Assembly (NCBI GenBank): GCA_947650285.1
Contig: CANTFL010001287.1
Location: forward strand, 186,001-250,000
Origin: Hyaloperonospora brassicae
Taxonomy: Eukaryota > Oomycota > Peronosporomycetes > Peronosporales > Peronosporaceae
Length of the DNA stretch: 64,000 bases
Reading direction: 5' to 3'
Positions 41,100-52,211 of this stretch are shown here, in pieces (the first letter of the stretch is position 1; each line of letters opens with the position of its first letter). The notes beneath the pieces are model-generated. The model saw nothing but the letters and a program-made list of their open reading frames with translations, ran no database searches and had not been told where the DNA came from. Both the position numbers and the translations under genes were made by a program.

Positions 41100-42254
41100 A
41101 TGAACATGTTGGATGAAGAAGACACCTTTCACGCCACGCGTGAAGGGTTTACCCATTTGAGTGACATCGAATGGGGTGCGGTAGAACGAATGAGTTCTAC
41201 CGTAGGCGAACTCGTCGTCAGCACCATGTTGGAGTCTCTAGACAGAGACCAACAACATGCTGCTATCGCCAAGTTCATTCACAATGAACTTGCTCTCGAG
41301 AGGGAGAAAGTAGCCTTGCTTCACCAGCAAGGCTCTCAACAGGCCGAGCAGTTGAGAGAACTCGGTGCTCAACAGACGGAGCTGTTGAAACAGCAGCAAT
41401 TCCATGCTGCTGTGGGCGGGACGGCGCATGCGCGTCGTCCCGAAGTGATGAAAGTCGACATCTCCAAGTACAGTGGAGTCCCGGAGGACTCCCTGTTACT
41501 ATGGTTTGTCGAACTCGACAGAGCCCTAAGGGCTCGTCGCGTCGAAGATGAGCAAATGAAACTCACATTTGCTCAGACCCACTTGGCAGGGCGTGCCAAA
41601 ACTTGGTCCCTGGGACTCGAGAGTAGCGACCCAAATGTGTTTAGGTCGCTAAATGACTTCAAGTCCCGGCTCAGACAAACGTTTGAGCCGCCACGTGCTG
41701 AGTTCAGGGCTCGTTCAGAGCTCCTGAAACTCAAGCAGGGTAAGCGTGATGTGCACGCTTACGCACAACATATACGACTCCTTGCGAGTAGTATAACTGC
41801 AAACCCAGTTCATGAACACACGTTGATTACGGTGTTCATGCAAGGGCTCGCAGAAGGGCCCGTCAGGAGCCACCTGTTCCGCCTTGAGCTGAATACGCTT
41901 GAAGAAGCGATATCAGCCGCGGAACAGGAAGACTTTAGCATGAGACAGGCTCATGCTAGCTCAAACTCTTACCGTCCACCGAGACGACAAGAGATCGGAG
42001 GTCCAGAACCAATGGACCTCTGTTATGTTGAGAGCGAGAGACCTCGCTCTACAAGCAACAAGCGATTGCAGAGGTGCAATCGCTGTCAGAAGTTAGGGCA
42101 CTACGCATACGAGTGTAGTGCTCCGCGCCCAGTACCAAACAGTACTGAGCGAAATGGACGACCATTCGCCAGAAAGGGCAATGGGCGTGGGTCCAGCGCT
42201 GTTGCGAAGCCGCAACAGCGAGACGGGCCATCAAAAAATGGTCGGGGTCAGTAG
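41100..42254 (+). CDS. gag: Gag polyprotein, gypsy copy 2
   Basis: 384 aa, with two amino-acid differences from copy 1 that I could see (Lys for Arg in the Gln-rich segment at about residue 98, Asn for Asp in SLNDFKSRL). Coiled N-terminal region, capsid domain and the single CCHC zinc knuckle (CNRCQKLGHYAYEC) are all intact. The ATG again sits in an 11-bp hairpin. Confidence 0.96.
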   Translation: MNMLDEEDTFHATREGFTHLSDIEWGAVERMSSTVGELVVSTMLESLDRDQQHAAIAKFIHNELALEREKVALLHQQGSQQAEQLRELGAQQTELLKQQQFHAAVGGTAHARRPEVMKVDISKYSGVPEDSLLLWFVELDRALRARRVEDEQMKLTFAQTHLAGRAKTWSLGLESSDPNVFRSLNDFKSRLRQTFEPPRAEFRARSELLKLKQGKRDVHAYAQHIRLLASSITANPVHEHTLITVFMQGLAEGPVRSHLFRLELNTLEEAISAAEQEDFSMRQAHASSNSYRPPRRQEIGGPEPMDLCYVESERPRSTSNKRLQRCNRCQKLGHYAYECSAPRPVPNSTERNGRPFARKGNGRGSSAVAKPQQRDGPSKNGRGQ

Positions 42255-42272
42255 GGGCGGAGCGCCCTACTG
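42233..42272 (+). promoter_or_regulatory. Programmed -1 ribosomal frameshift signal, copy 2
   Basis: A AAA AAT at 42233-42239 in gag phase, 9-nt spacer, and the same CAGTAGGG/CCCTACTG hairpin at 42249-42272. Identical to copy 1. Confidence 0.88.
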
Positions 42273-45200
42273 ATCCAGCAACCTCAAGAGAATTTGCAAA
42301 CCTTTTGACGAAAGTTGCTCCAGATACACAATCATTGTGTGTCTCTGCACCTGGTGATGACGTTTCGCTCATCACCTTGAAGTTGGAAGCGACAAATGAC
42401 TTGTCGCTTCGTGCCCTAGTAGACTGTGGGGCGTCGAACAACTTTGTTCGTCGCCAGTCACTAGAGGGTCGTAGGCTCAAGTTCGTTGAGCGCGACATTC
42501 CCCTCACAAGGATGACGGTGCGCCTTGCAACAGGCGCATCGATAACCGTTGAGAAACGTGTAGTAGGAATCCACTACACGTTAGAGGGCGAGCAGTACGA
42601 TGATGATTTCATCGTACTAGATCTGGATGACAAATTTGATGTCATCCTGGGATTACCTTGGCTCAGAAAATACGAGCCAAGGGTGAGCTGGCAGCATCGA
42701 TCCGTGAAGATGCCTGCTGCTTGTTCATCAGATGGCCATCTGATGAACATCTTGGAGCGTCCACAAGCGTGTGGATGTTCTGCGAGTGAGTGCGATGGCC
42801 TCACTTGCGGTACGGTCGTTAGCACGACTGCACAAGGTCACAGTGTAGTTGATCACTACACTGTGGAGCAAGCTCCCGGCGGCTGTACAGAAGTACAGGC
42901 TGCGCCGAAGGTCCACCACTCGAATAAGTCGAGTGGACCGGGACATGGATGCATGCCTAGCGGGCAGCATCTTAGAAGAAAGAAATCTGTTGCCCCCAAG
43001 GGGCAACATGAAAATCCTAGGTCGACTGGAGAGTCGACCGTAGAGGATCGGTTCCTGACTGTGGTTGCACAGCCACAGTCGGAAGACGTCGAGGGAATAA
43101 GTCCCCACGTACTTGAGGAAGGAGTTCCTCAAGAGTTGCTTGCTGAGGGATTAGGCCCTCAGCAACCTGTGGAAGCAAGATCCCAGGAAGAAACCGAGAC
43201 GTTGAACGTCTTGGTTAATGACGGATCAAGCGTAGGCGCTTATACGCTTGATCTGATTGTGCCTCCGAAGTTGACTTCGGAGATAACTCAGTTGCCAACG
43301 CTAGAACCGAAACGGTTCTTGCGTGATCTGCGTAGTGGCAAAGTCAAGCAGATCTGCGTACTCGTCACAGAGGACGAGTATGTGACCGACATTCGGTCGG
43401 CAACAGTATTTGCTGAGAACGAACGGGTTCTCAGCAGCTCATCGATGGACGAAAGTGTCCTCGATGAGAAGACTCGGATTGAGCGATACGCGTCCCAATC
43501 CTGGGAGTCACTTCAGGCAAATCCTTTGTATAAGGATTTGATCGAATTCAGGGATGTGTTCCCTGAATCCGTACCTTGCGAGTTGCCTAAGGACAAAGGC
43601 ACTCGACACGAGATCGAGCTCAAACCGGGCTCGAAATACTGTGTCATGAAGCAGTGGCCACTGCCTCGTGAACAAGTGATAGCGATCGACAAGTTCTTTG
43701 CCGATCGCTTAGCAGCGGGCCATGTGAGGGAATCAACATCCCCTCACAGCTCTCCGACCTTCTGTGTGCGAAAGGCCACAGGAGGGTGGCGGATAGTGCA
43801 CGCATTCAACAAGTTGAATGCTGCAACGGTACCGGCTCAGACGCCGATACCGAGGAAGGACGTAATCATAGATGGTATGTCAAAGAGTACCATCTTTTCG
43901 TCCATGGATCTGATGGATGGATTCTATCAGATCCTGATGCGTGAACGGGACGTCCCGTTCACAGCAGTGAGTACCCCCAGCGGGATGCTGTGGGAGTGGC
44001 TAGTGATGCCACAGGGGCTGAGTAATGCCCCTGCAACATTCAACAGATGTGTAACAAATCTGTTGAGACCGGTGCGGGACTTCGCACCGAGTTACTTCGA
44101 CGATGTGTTCGTCCATAGCCGGGCTATGGACGGGAAGACGGACGTTGAAGTTCACAGAACTCACGTTCGTCAGGTTCTTCAACTTATGCGCAAGCATAAG
44201 TTGTACGCCAACCTCAAGAAGTGTATATTCGCGGCTAGCGAAATACCACTTCTTGGGTGCATCGTGGGTAAACACGGCGTACGCCCTGATCCCGAAAAGA
44301 TCAAGGCGATCACCGACTGGCCAGTGCCAGTCGATGTCAAGGGACTTCGAAAGTTCCTTGGTCTTGCGGCGTACTTGCACAAGTACTCGCGCAACTACGC
44401 CGAGATGACGGTACATCTTTCTTGCTTGCTCAAGAAAAATGTCAAGTGGTCATGGAACGCTGAGTGCCAGCGTTCCTTTGAAGGTATCAAGCAAAGCTTG
44501 ATGCAATCGCCGATCTTGGCGATTGCAGATCAGGACAGACCATTTCATGTGGTCTGTGACGCCAGCGATTTCGCAATCGGCTGTGCGTTAATGCAGTTCG
44601 ATGCAGATGGCGCGGAGCGCGTCATCTGTTATCAATCGCGTCAGCTGCAAGCAGCTGAGCGTAATTACCCAGTGCATGACAAGGAACTCCTTGCCATGAA
44701 ATACGCACTGGCTAAATTTCGCGTCTATCTCTTGGGAGATAGACCGTTTGTTGTCTACACGGACCATGCGTCATTACGCACGGCCGTAAACAGCCCACAC
44801 CTCTCGCAAAGAATGGCGAGGTGGCTGTCTTTCTTCGCGGAGTATAACTTCTCCGTGGAGTATAAACCGGGACGACTCAATGTCGTCGCGGATGCTCTTT
44901 CGCGCCGGCCCGATTTCGAGCCGGACGCGCAATCCAACAGTGAGGACAAGCCCACTGTTGCGACACTGTCAGTCAGTGTCCCGTCGTCAAGTTTACTTGA
45001 CGACGTACGAAAGGCATACGCGGAAGATAAGGATCTTCTGCGATTGATGGATCATCTGGTGAATCCATCCAGTAAATCCATGAGGGATTTACCGGCTTTG
45101 TACCGATCCTCATCGGATCGGTATAGTACACGCAACGGATTGCTGTACTATACAGCTGTTGCCGACGACACGCCTCGTGTCGTCGTACCCGCTCATCATG

Positions 45201-47149
45201 ATTTGCGATTGCGCATCATGTATGAGTGTCACGATGCCCCAACAAGCGGCCATCGTGGTAGAGAAAAGACTTACCTCACGGTAAGTCGCGACTTTTACTG
45301 GCCCCGCCAGTATCAGTTTGTTCGCAAGTACATCCGTGCTTGCGAAGTATGTCAACGGGTGAAGCCTAGTCCTTCATCCCGTGCGCCATTGCAGCCTCTG
45401 CCTGTTCCGACAGAGTGCTGGCAGTCCGTTTCAATGGACTTCGTCTTCGGGTTTCCCGAAGACGCTCACAAGAATAATGGTATTCTTGTGTTTGTGGACC
45501 GATTCAGCAAGATGGTCCATCTTGCTGCTGTCCCTGAGTCAATCAAGGCTCAAGGTTGTGCTCGTGTCTTTCTAGACACGGTCTTTAGACTCCACGGGTT
45601 ACCCCGTGAACTCGTATCCGACCGTGACCCTCGGTTCACGGCGGAATTTTGGCAAACCGTGTTCCGTACTCTCGGAACACGATTGAAGATGTCCACTTCT
45701 GACCATCCAGAAACAGATGGTCAGACGGAACGTGCGAACCGTGTCCTCGAAGAGATTCTTCGAGGATATGTCCACTCGTTTCCGAGTTGGAGCGAATTCC
45801 TACCCATGGTGGAATTCGCCATCAATAATTCGGTGCATGCTTCAACACAGCACACACCGTTTTACGTGAATGGCCTACGCAATCCACGTGTGCCCACCCT
45901 TCTAGAGTGTGACTCTTGGATAAGGGGAGGAGGGACTCGCTCGAGCAAAAACCGTTTTGGCTCTTGCTCATCACGTGTCGACGCAAACGTCGTCACGTAT
46001 GATGCCGATGTCGATCAAGTCGACATCGATGAAGAAGATCATCTCAATAATAGCGAACACGCTATTATTGATTCGGATGATGATGACGATGCTGGTATAT
46101 TCAGCATCGCCAACGATTATGCCAGCGAGGAAGAAGACAACCTCGCTGAAGAAGAGAGCAATCTCTTAGCAGTGCGCACGAAGCGCACTGCTAGACAAAA
46201 CAAAGAGTCAGCAGAGAACTTCCTGCTGACTCGAGAAGCGGTAGTCCGTTTCGTTCAGGACTCCATCGCAAATGCGGTGGACCGTCAGAAACGGAACGCA
46301 GACAAGAATGGAAGAGCAAATGTTCTTTCATTTAAGGTTAACGACCTAGTACTACTGTCAACGGTAAACCTACCTGGACATGCAGTCACTAGTGTCGGCA
46401 GTAGTAAACTACTGCCGAAATACATTGGGCCATTTCGAGTGTTGCATCGCAAGGGCAATACATACACACTCGAATTGCCACGTAGGATGCGCACGCATCC
46501 TACGTTTTACGTGGGGAGGCTTAGGTCGTACTATCAGTACGAGCCTTCTTCTTCCGATGAAGATAGCCCCCACGTTCAAGAACATCCATCAAGTTCTTGC
46601 GTTCGCGCTCCAGACGATCCGTCTGGTCGCGCAGATATGTTACCTCGGTATTCAACCGAGTTATCTCTCCGCGAGCTGTCGCCAGCTCGCCGAAAAGGGA
46701 GCGGACATCCCGCTCGACCTGAAGCTGCGCCGTGGCATAATCGGCACGATCCCTCGCCCGATCAGCCTCGTGACCCTTGCGGTTCTTCCGCACGGTGTCG
46801 GTCAAAGCGTAGCGTCGGTCGCGCTCGTGCTTCAAGTCATCGCGCAATTCATCGATTGCGCGATCCATCTCGTAAGGGTCGAGATGGTGGGCCTGGGGTT
46901 CTGGAGGAGGTCTTTCCTCCTCCACCACATCCTTTGGTGGATGCTCACGGTGATCAACGCTTTCTAGTGGAGCGTATCTTGAATCACCGTGACGATTCAG
47001 GATCAAGGACGAGCTACCTCGTCCAGTGGCGGGGGTATCCACCCTCTTGGAACAGCTGGGAGCCCCGCTCTCAGCTGTTAATGGATGTTGAAGGTCTCGT
47101 CCACCAGTATGACGAGACCCATCCGATGAGTCCTGTGGCCCATCGGTAA
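42239..47149 (+). CDS. pol: Pol polyprotein (protease, RT, RNase H, integrase, chromodomain), gypsy copy 2
   Basis: Same layout as copy 1, reached by the -1 frameshift. All catalytic motifs are present: protease DCGAS, RT SMDLMDGF and YFDD followed by Val, RNase H CDAS and YTDH, integrase zinc site with TSGHRGRE and CEVCQ, catalytic MDFVFGFPED, VSDRDPRF and TDGQTERANR, then the acidic insert, YIGPFRVL, and the C-terminal chromodomain YLVQWRGYPPSWNSWEP. Differences from copy 1 cluster in the segment after the RT box (about 44,170-44,220) and in the integrase zinc region (about 45,190-45,360). Confidence 0.96.
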   Translation, partial: WSGSVGAERPTDPATSREFANLLTKVAPDTQSLCVSAPGDDVSLITLKLEATNDLSLRALVDCGASNNFVRRQSLEGRRLKFVERDIPLTRMTVRLATGASITVEKRVVGIHYTLEGEQYDDDFIVLDLDDKFDVILGLPWLRKYEPRVSWQHRSVKMPAACSSDGHLMNILERPQACGCSASECDGLTCGTVVSTTAQGHSVVDHYTVEQAPGGCTEVQAAPKVHHSNKSSGPGHGCMPSGQHLRRKKSVAPKGQHENPRSTGESTVEDRFLTVVAQPQSEDVEGISPHVLEEGVPQELLAEGLGPQQPVEARSQEETETLNVLVNDGSSVGAYTLDLIVPPKLTSEITQLPTLEPKRFLRDLRSGKVKQICVLVTEDEYVTDIRSATVFAENERVLSSSSMDESVLDEKTRIERYASQSWESLQANPLYKDLIEFRDVFPESVPCELPKDKGTRHEIELKPGSKYCVMKQWPLPREQVIAIDKFFADRLAAGHVRESTSPHSSPTFCVRKATGGWRIVHAFNKLNAATVPAQTPIPRKDVIIDGMSKSTIFSSMDLMDGFYQILMRERDVPFTAVSTPSGMLWEWLVMPQGLSNAPATFNRCVTNLLRPVRDFAPSYFDDVFVHSRAMDGKTDVEVHRTHVRQVLQLMRKHKLYANLKKCIFAASEIPLLGCIVGKHGVRPDPEKIKAITDWPVPVDVKGLRKFLGLAAYLHKYSRNYAEMTVHLSCLLKKNVKWSWNAECQRSFEGIKQSLMQSPILAIADQDRPFHVVCDASDFAIGCALMQFDADGAERVICYQSRQLQAAERNYPVHDKELLAMKYALAKFRVYLLGDRPFVVYTDHASLRTAVNSPHLSQRMARWLSFFAEYNFSVEYKPGRLNVVADALSRRPDFEPDAQSNSEDKPTVATLSVSVPSSSLLDDVRKAYAEDKDLLRLMDHLVNPSSKSMRDLPALYRSSSDRYSTRNGLLYYTAVADDTPRVVVPAHHDLRLRIMYECHDAPTSGHRGREKTYLTVSRDFYWPRQYQFVRKYIRACEVCQRVKPSPSSRAPLQPLPVPTECWQSVSMDFVFGFPEDAHKNNGILVFVDRFSKMVHLAAVPESIKAQGCARVFLDTVFRLHGLPRELVSDRDPRFTAEFWQTVFRTLGTRLKMSTSDHPETDGQTERANRVLEEILRGYVHSFPSWSEFLPMVEFAINNSVHASTQHTPFYVNGLRNPRVPTLLECDSWIRGGGTRSSKNRFGSCSSRVDANVVTYDADVDQVDIDEEDHLNNSEHAIIDSDDDDDAGIFSIANDYASEEEDNLAEEESNLLAVRTKRTARQNKESAENFLLTREAVVRFVQDSIANAVDRQKRNADKNGRANVLSFKVNDLVLLSTVNLPGHAVTSVGSSKLLPKYIGPFRVLHRKGNTYTLELPRRMRTHPTFYVGRLRSYYQYEPSSSDEDSPHVQEHPSSSCVRAPDDPSGRADMLPRYSTELSLRELSPARRKGSGHPARPEAAPWHNRHDPSPDQPRDPCGSSARCRSKRSVGRARASSHRAIHRLRDPSRKGRDGGPGVLEEVFPPPPHPLVDAHGDQRFLVERILNHRDDSGSRTSYLVQWRGYPPSWNSWEPRSQLLMDVEGLVHQYDETHPMSPVAHR

Positions 47150-48125
47150 ACACGCGCCCTAGGCGCTTGTAGACGGATTGCAAGTTTGCAATCGCGTCAC
47201 GCATCTCGTCCGAGAGATGTGCCCTTCCCCAGGGCGAATTTAGGGAGTACACATCCCTATGTGCACGCTGCGAGTTGTCAACACAACTCGCACAAGGGTC
47301 TCCCCATGTGAGGCAAGGAATGCCTGCCTCACTCGATAAACAATGCAACCGGTACCTAGCACCGGTTGGCGTTCGCCGTTCGAACCTGAGGCGTGTTGCC
47401 TCAAGTTTCTTGAGCCACCCTTCTCGTCCAAAATTCTTTACGTTTTGGACGAACGCGTTCCACGCAGCCAAAAGCGATGTTTTGTCACGCTTTTGGTTGC
47501 TATTGTACCATCGATGTCTAAGGAAGACATCGAGATAAAAGTCTTCTTCAGCGCGAAAGTTCTTCGCGCTGGGATCCAAGCCGTGAAGCTCAGTCGCATC
47601 GAATAAGGGTATTCGATGGTGTTGGCCTGTCTCGTGAGACAGGCTATTGATGAGTTGTTCGGGCAAACGCCACGGCTTCAACTCATCACGCTTCACAGTG
47701 GTACCCTTGTCGGTACCACGGCCCCCAGATTGACGACGGCTCGCGCCATCGTCATCACGCTCGTGCGAAGACGCACGAGCCGGCGGTGGTGAAGAATAGA
47801 ACTCACCACCCTGATCATCGTCATCACTGCCGAACAGACTGTGATGCGAATCACGAGTCCGTTCGTTCGGCAGTGGCCTTGGCGAATACTGAGGCGTCGC
47901 CGGTGAGCGAGACGCCTCTGGAGCATTGCCCGAGTCAGACACGTCTGACTCGCCAGAGTAGATGACCTCCACATCGGGGTCATCGTGCGCACGCGGCGTG
48001 ATACCGCGTGCACCTGCAGCACCTGTTGCTGCAGGCGAAGAAGGGGCGGCAGACGACGAAGCGTCTGCCGCAGAGGCTTGCACAGCACCAGGCTGTGTGG
48101 GTCTTGAGTCACCTCGCATAGACAT
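46521..48125 (-). CDS. Long antisense ORF at the 3' end of gypsy copy 2, function unknown
   Basis: 534 codons, intact, opposite the pol end (46,521-47,149) and across the 3' region to 48,125. It differs from the copy 1 protein at four residues (Pro/Ser, Gly/Ser, Ala/Thr, Thr/Ser). Of eight nucleotide differences I counted between the two copies in this ORF, four are at its third codon positions, four at first positions, none at second. Features are as for copy 1: acidic SIM-like N-terminus, Cys-containing middle, charged C-terminal coiled coil. Confidence 0.6.
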   Translation of the reverse strand: MSMRGDSRPTQPGAVQASAADASSSAAPSSPAATGAAGARGITPRAHDDPDVEVIYSGESDVSDSGNAPEASRSPATPQYSPRPLPNERTRDSHHSLFGSDDDDQGGEFYSSPPPARASSHERDDDGASRRQSGGRGTDKGTTVKRDELKPWRLPEQLINSLSHETGQHHRIPLFDATELHGLDPSAKNFRAEEDFYLDVFLRHRWYNSNQKRDKTSLLAAWNAFVQNVKNFGREGWLKKLEATRLRFERRTPTGARYRLHCLSSEAGIPCLTWGDPCASCVDNSQRAHRDVYSLNSPWGRAHLSDEMRDAIANLQSVYKRLGRVFTDGPQDSSDGSRHTGGRDLQHPLTAESGAPSCSKRVDTPATGRGSSSLILNRHGDSRYAPLESVDHREHPPKDVVEEERPPPEPQAHHLDPYEMDRAIDELRDDLKHERDRRYALTDTVRKNRKGHEADRARDRADYATAQLQVERDVRSLFGELATARGEITRLNTEVTYLRDQTDRLERERKNLMDVLERGGYLHRKKKARTDSTT

Positions 48126-48243
48126 GTTAACTATGCGAGGTCAAGCGGAAAGTGAGTGGAACGGACCAAACAAGTGCTCCCTGTCCCAATGGTGGCCAAC
48201 GGGTGGCCTCCATATTTCGATAGTCACACGGTGACTATCAGTT

Positions 48244-48252
48244 AAGGGGGGG
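48244..48252 (+). promoter_or_regulatory. Polypurine tract of copy 2
   Basis: AAGGGGGGG, one G longer than in copy 1, ending 3 nt before the LTR. Confidence 0.85.
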
Positions 48253-48255
48253 TGA

Positions 48256-48644
48256 TGTAACGGGGCAGCCCGTTACATGATATTGTCACTTAAGGAAAGT
48301 GACAATAAAGAATATAAGATGGATATTCTTTAAAACAATATCACCAAAGTGGTGATATTGAAGGGTCGACCAAAGGGTCTGTTCATTGGTTGATATCGTG
48401 ATGATATCAACCCACCAATCACCGCAAGACGCGCGCAATGAGTGGTGACGAGACGTCACCATACATGCAGTTATATTAGTATAATTGAATTAAGTCAAAC
48501 GAAGAGACAGTAGTTTAAAGACTTAATTTAATAATATAACAGTTCTACTTTTACCCTACCTACGCTTCCTCGCTCGCCACGTGTACGTCCGTCGGGGCAC
48601 CCAAATCCCTTGCGTTAAGTTACGCAAGGGTGTGCCCCGTTACA
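48256..48644 (+). repeat. 3' LTR of gypsy copy 2
   Basis: 389 bp. It differs from the 5' LTR of the same element by about four or five changes (for example CACC for CGCC in the CAATC(A/G)CCGC segment and TTTAAAG for TTTAGAG). Followed by GTATT. Confidence 0.95.
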
Positions 48645-48649
48645 GTATT

Positions 48650-49450
48650 CCCCTCAACAGTCTCGTTTTCTTGTGCCCTTCTTTCATTCGCCAACACTTG
48701 TTAGCAAGTGCCAACGCTTCGATCACCACACCTTCACTGGTGACTAATGAACCGTACATGCCACATCGCCACCCCTTGTGCTGCTTCCAAACATCCCACA
48801 TAGCCGAGCCCAACCCACGCCTTGCAACCCCTTCGACCGTTTCATTGACGCGGTCGACGACATATCAAACATGCAGTCACATGTTTTCTCTATCAATTGG
48901 CGTGTCAACATTGGCATCCGATGGCATCACTCCCACTTGCCATTGCTTCTAGCGCACTCCCAAAAAATCCACATTACGATAGGTACGCACTGACCGCATG
49001 TCGCTAGTTTCTAAAGAGGTGAATGAGGGGACGACATTGGTCGATGAATACCATCGTAGAGATGGCGAAGGGATAGCCAGAGTACGTATTTGAGATTGTG
49101 TCTGTATGACACAACTGCATCAACAAGACATGGACACTCAATGTGTGAGAGGAGAGAGGCGCACGAGTCTTTTGTTCCGTTAGGGGTTGCAAGATGTCTG
49201 GTAAATCCTAAAACTAGTTAGCAACGCCGGTACCTCGTTCGAGTCCGGTGGTTGTACGGAGTTTGTCACATGGGGCAACGGCTCCCGGGGTATTCCTATA
49301 AGCGTGCACCTTCATTTTTTGTCTTTGAATGTCTAAATTCCCGTTTGGATACCGCACAAAGTTGCCTCATGCCCGTCTCCCAGTATTCCTGAAGGCCGCC
49401 GGCAACCGTGCCGCGTTCGTCCAAAAACGCGCTTCGGTTGCGCTGATTTC
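48650..49450. other. Flank of gypsy copy 2, no supported gene
   Basis: About 800 bp with two overlapping open stretches on + (to 48952 and to 48993), one containing NPFDRFIDAVDDISNMQSH, but no ATG-led gene with a domain. It may be the 3' portion of whatever copy 2 inserted into. Confidence 0.35.
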
Positions 49451-51299
49451 ATAACGTGGTAATACAGACATACGTCACATTCGCTTCCAGACTACTGCAT
49501 GTTCGTCGGTGTTTCTGGCGGAGATGTTTACTATTAAAACTGGATATCTCCGACGCCTTTCGGCTGGCTCATGGCTTAACGAATCCGTGCAGGCTGTGTA
49601 AAGTCCAACGTTGCCCTGTCCAGTGGCAAACAAGTCATCGCCAGCAGGCTTGGGCGCCCGGGCAGGACCAAAAATGTGACCATCGTTTCCTTGACCCCAG
49701 CGCAGCACTAAAGTTTGCGACAACTTGGATTGGTTGCACGGCCCCCGTGGTATAGGTTCATTTGGTGTGTCGCGATACGATGACTGACCCAAACTTGGTA
49801 TGAAGTGAGCTCGTGGCCGTGCGACCACAATACGGCCGGAATTTGCTGTATGAGGCGGCGTGCCAGACGGTACTTCGCGCCGCTACTTAAAGCTTTATCA
49901 AAGCGGAGTGAGCGCTTTTCCATCTCTTACAAAATGGCATAAGGGTTATTTCTTAAGCGCCAAAAGATTATGGCGATTCGCGATGATGTCAGGATCCTGC
50001 CAGGGCATTCCATGGAGGCACGGGTGTGCCGTAAAGACATTGTCATCCGCGAGCTGGATTCTTAGAAGAATGTGACAATTAGCCGCCGTCCGCTGATCTG
50101 CTGCCGTCCCCGCGGTCACCTGCCACTGTAATTTTGCTTGCTTGTTCAAAGACGATAAACCCTGACTCACTCGCCCCCGTTGTGGTCGCCCTCCCGTGGA
50201 CGCGGAGTGTCGAGGCGTTCCTCCAAGTGAATGAATGATGCGGAACCGGCGAGTTCCGCAGTCGCAGGCGTCTTTCGACGGTACGCCGCGCTCCGATGGC
50301 CAGAGCTGGAGCACTCAATAGGTTAGCAAGACCCCATCGCCTAAAATTTGGCCTGCTGGTGCGTGGTCACTCCGACCGTAAAACTATCAACGAGTTAGTG
50401 TGTAACTTAAATCGGTGAACTTGAAGGTCCACAAGTGCACAAGGCCGAACTTTGTCGAATTTTCGCGTTTTTCGATCACCCCCCTTGGGATCTACGATCC
50501 AGGTGCTGTCATCTAATGAGTAAGTTGGCCAGAAGGCCGCCTCTTCCAGGGTCATCGGTGGAGAATCGCGAAGGTGGGGTAGAAATGTCAGCCTCGATTC
50601 ATCAAGAGTATCCCAGCTTATAGCTGGTAAAGACTGACGTACAAGCTCCCCAAGTACCGTTGTCGTTGATCGTTTAACTTCAATGGAGATTGAGCAAGCC
50701 AGGGACTGATCAGCGCCGTTCATTGTTCTTGGTATAATGGCGAGCATTGAAAGAGCGCTGGGACCGGACGCCGATAGGAGAAATGACGAAAGCCGCAGCC
50801 GGCGACTTAACCGAAACACCCACGCCCGCCAGGCCGAACAATATAGGTCCTTCCGCTGCTTGAACCAAATTGTGGTGTGTTATACTTGTTGAGTCTTGCA
50901 CGCAAGCAGTATTGATCCCAGCCCAACTCCACCAGCCTGCTTGGGTGTGTGCAAGAGTAATAGGCTCATCTTGTGTCAAGAGGCTTCGATGCTGGTCGAA
51001 TGACGCCACAAAACTTGCTTTTGCAGGTTTCGAAGCTGCTTTTCCGCTTATGGTGGAATGTCGAATACCGCCGCAGAAGACAATCTTGCCGGGAGATAAT
51101 GACGTTGAGTAAGGAACGGCCACGAAAACATGACGCGTACAGCGTCACGACGGCAGCGAAAATGAGTCCATATGCTTTTATTCCCTATGCTGTCGCAGTG
51201 TACACCTCTTCGGCCGAAGTCGCAAGTGCTTGAATCAACAAAAGTCTAAATGTCTATTACAGCCGCGCAGACACGTCCATGCGCCAGTTAATCGCTAGT

Positions 51300-52211
51300 C
51301 GTCGCTGAACATGTAGAATGCGCGCGGATCAATTTACATCCGTAAGGCTTCCGGTTATCTCCGCGTGCAACATGTTTCTCGTAGTATCGCCGTGACGGAG
51401 CTCCGGTATGCCGATGATGGTGACATGAACGACAGCTAAATAAATAAAAAAGTTGCTTTTACCTAGCTGAATCTGTAATCCAGCTATTTCACCAAATCGT
51501 CGCACGAGGCCCAGACCATGCGACAATTGTCGCGCCTCGTCCATAAAAATCGTCCAGTCGTCTACGAAAGTGGAATTTTATGTCGGGATCTCTTACCGCG
51601 AGACACGCAAATGCCCACTACTTGGGAATCTTGTTTAATAGATAAAGACAACACTTCCGCCGCTAGAATAAAGAGCAACGGAGGCAATGGACGACCTTGC
51701 GGGATGCCAGCCAGTACCAGTTGCGGCTCCGAAACCTCGCCGTTAACGACAAATCGTGCTGTATTATCTGTGTGAAGATCGCGAATCATGGCCACAATTC
51801 CTGTAAGAAGTCATCCCGCTGTAGCGCAAAAAATATAGAATCTCAGGAAACCGCATCATACGCTTCGAAAATCAAGGAGTAAAATCGCCCTGCTTGCCAA
51901 TGCTGCCACGTCTGTAGCAGCTGATGCTATGTCTAAGACTTCCATCATCATTAGAATGGTGTTACTCACCTGACACCCGTTTATAAAGCCTAAATGCGAA
52001 TCACCAATAAGTCTCCCGAAGAATCCCTGCACTCATAGAGCGATACCTTCGCGAATTTATTATATCCCATATTGAGGAGGGCGATTGGCCGGTAATCCAT
52101 CGCATCGTCAGAGTCGCCCCTTTTACGAAGCGGGAAAACAAGGCCTGCCAAGAACAATTGGCTGGCCCCTCGAAAAGGCTCGTTGTTTATGGCCACCATT
52201 GCAGGAGCCAT
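51300..52211 (-). pseudogene. LINE reverse transcriptase pseudogene
   Basis: Segments in at least three frames: RT motif YRPIALLNMGYNKFAKV (near 52,090), [20 protein letters not shown] (near 51,700), FVDD box at 51,557-51,568 in a different frame, then LGLVRRFGEIAGLQIQLGKS. The order and spacing match non-LTR RT. At least one frameshift lies between the GIPQG block and the FVDD box. Confidence 0.8.

Larger units (their letters stand above)
40666..48644 (+). mobile_element. Complete Ty3/gypsy LTR retrotransposon with chromodomain, copy 2
   Basis: The element is 7,979 bp, nearly identical to copy 1 at a constant offset of 31,017 bp through gag and pol, same orientation, with its own target duplication GTATT. 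All frames are open. The conserved Pol positions that look altered in copy 1 have the expected residues here (Val after YFDD, Gly before the second zinc-binding His, Phe after the first catalytic Asp of integrase), so this copy is the better candidate for an active element. Its LTRs (390 and 389 bp) differ at about four or five places, more than those of copy 1, so it is probably the older insertion. Confidence 0.97.
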
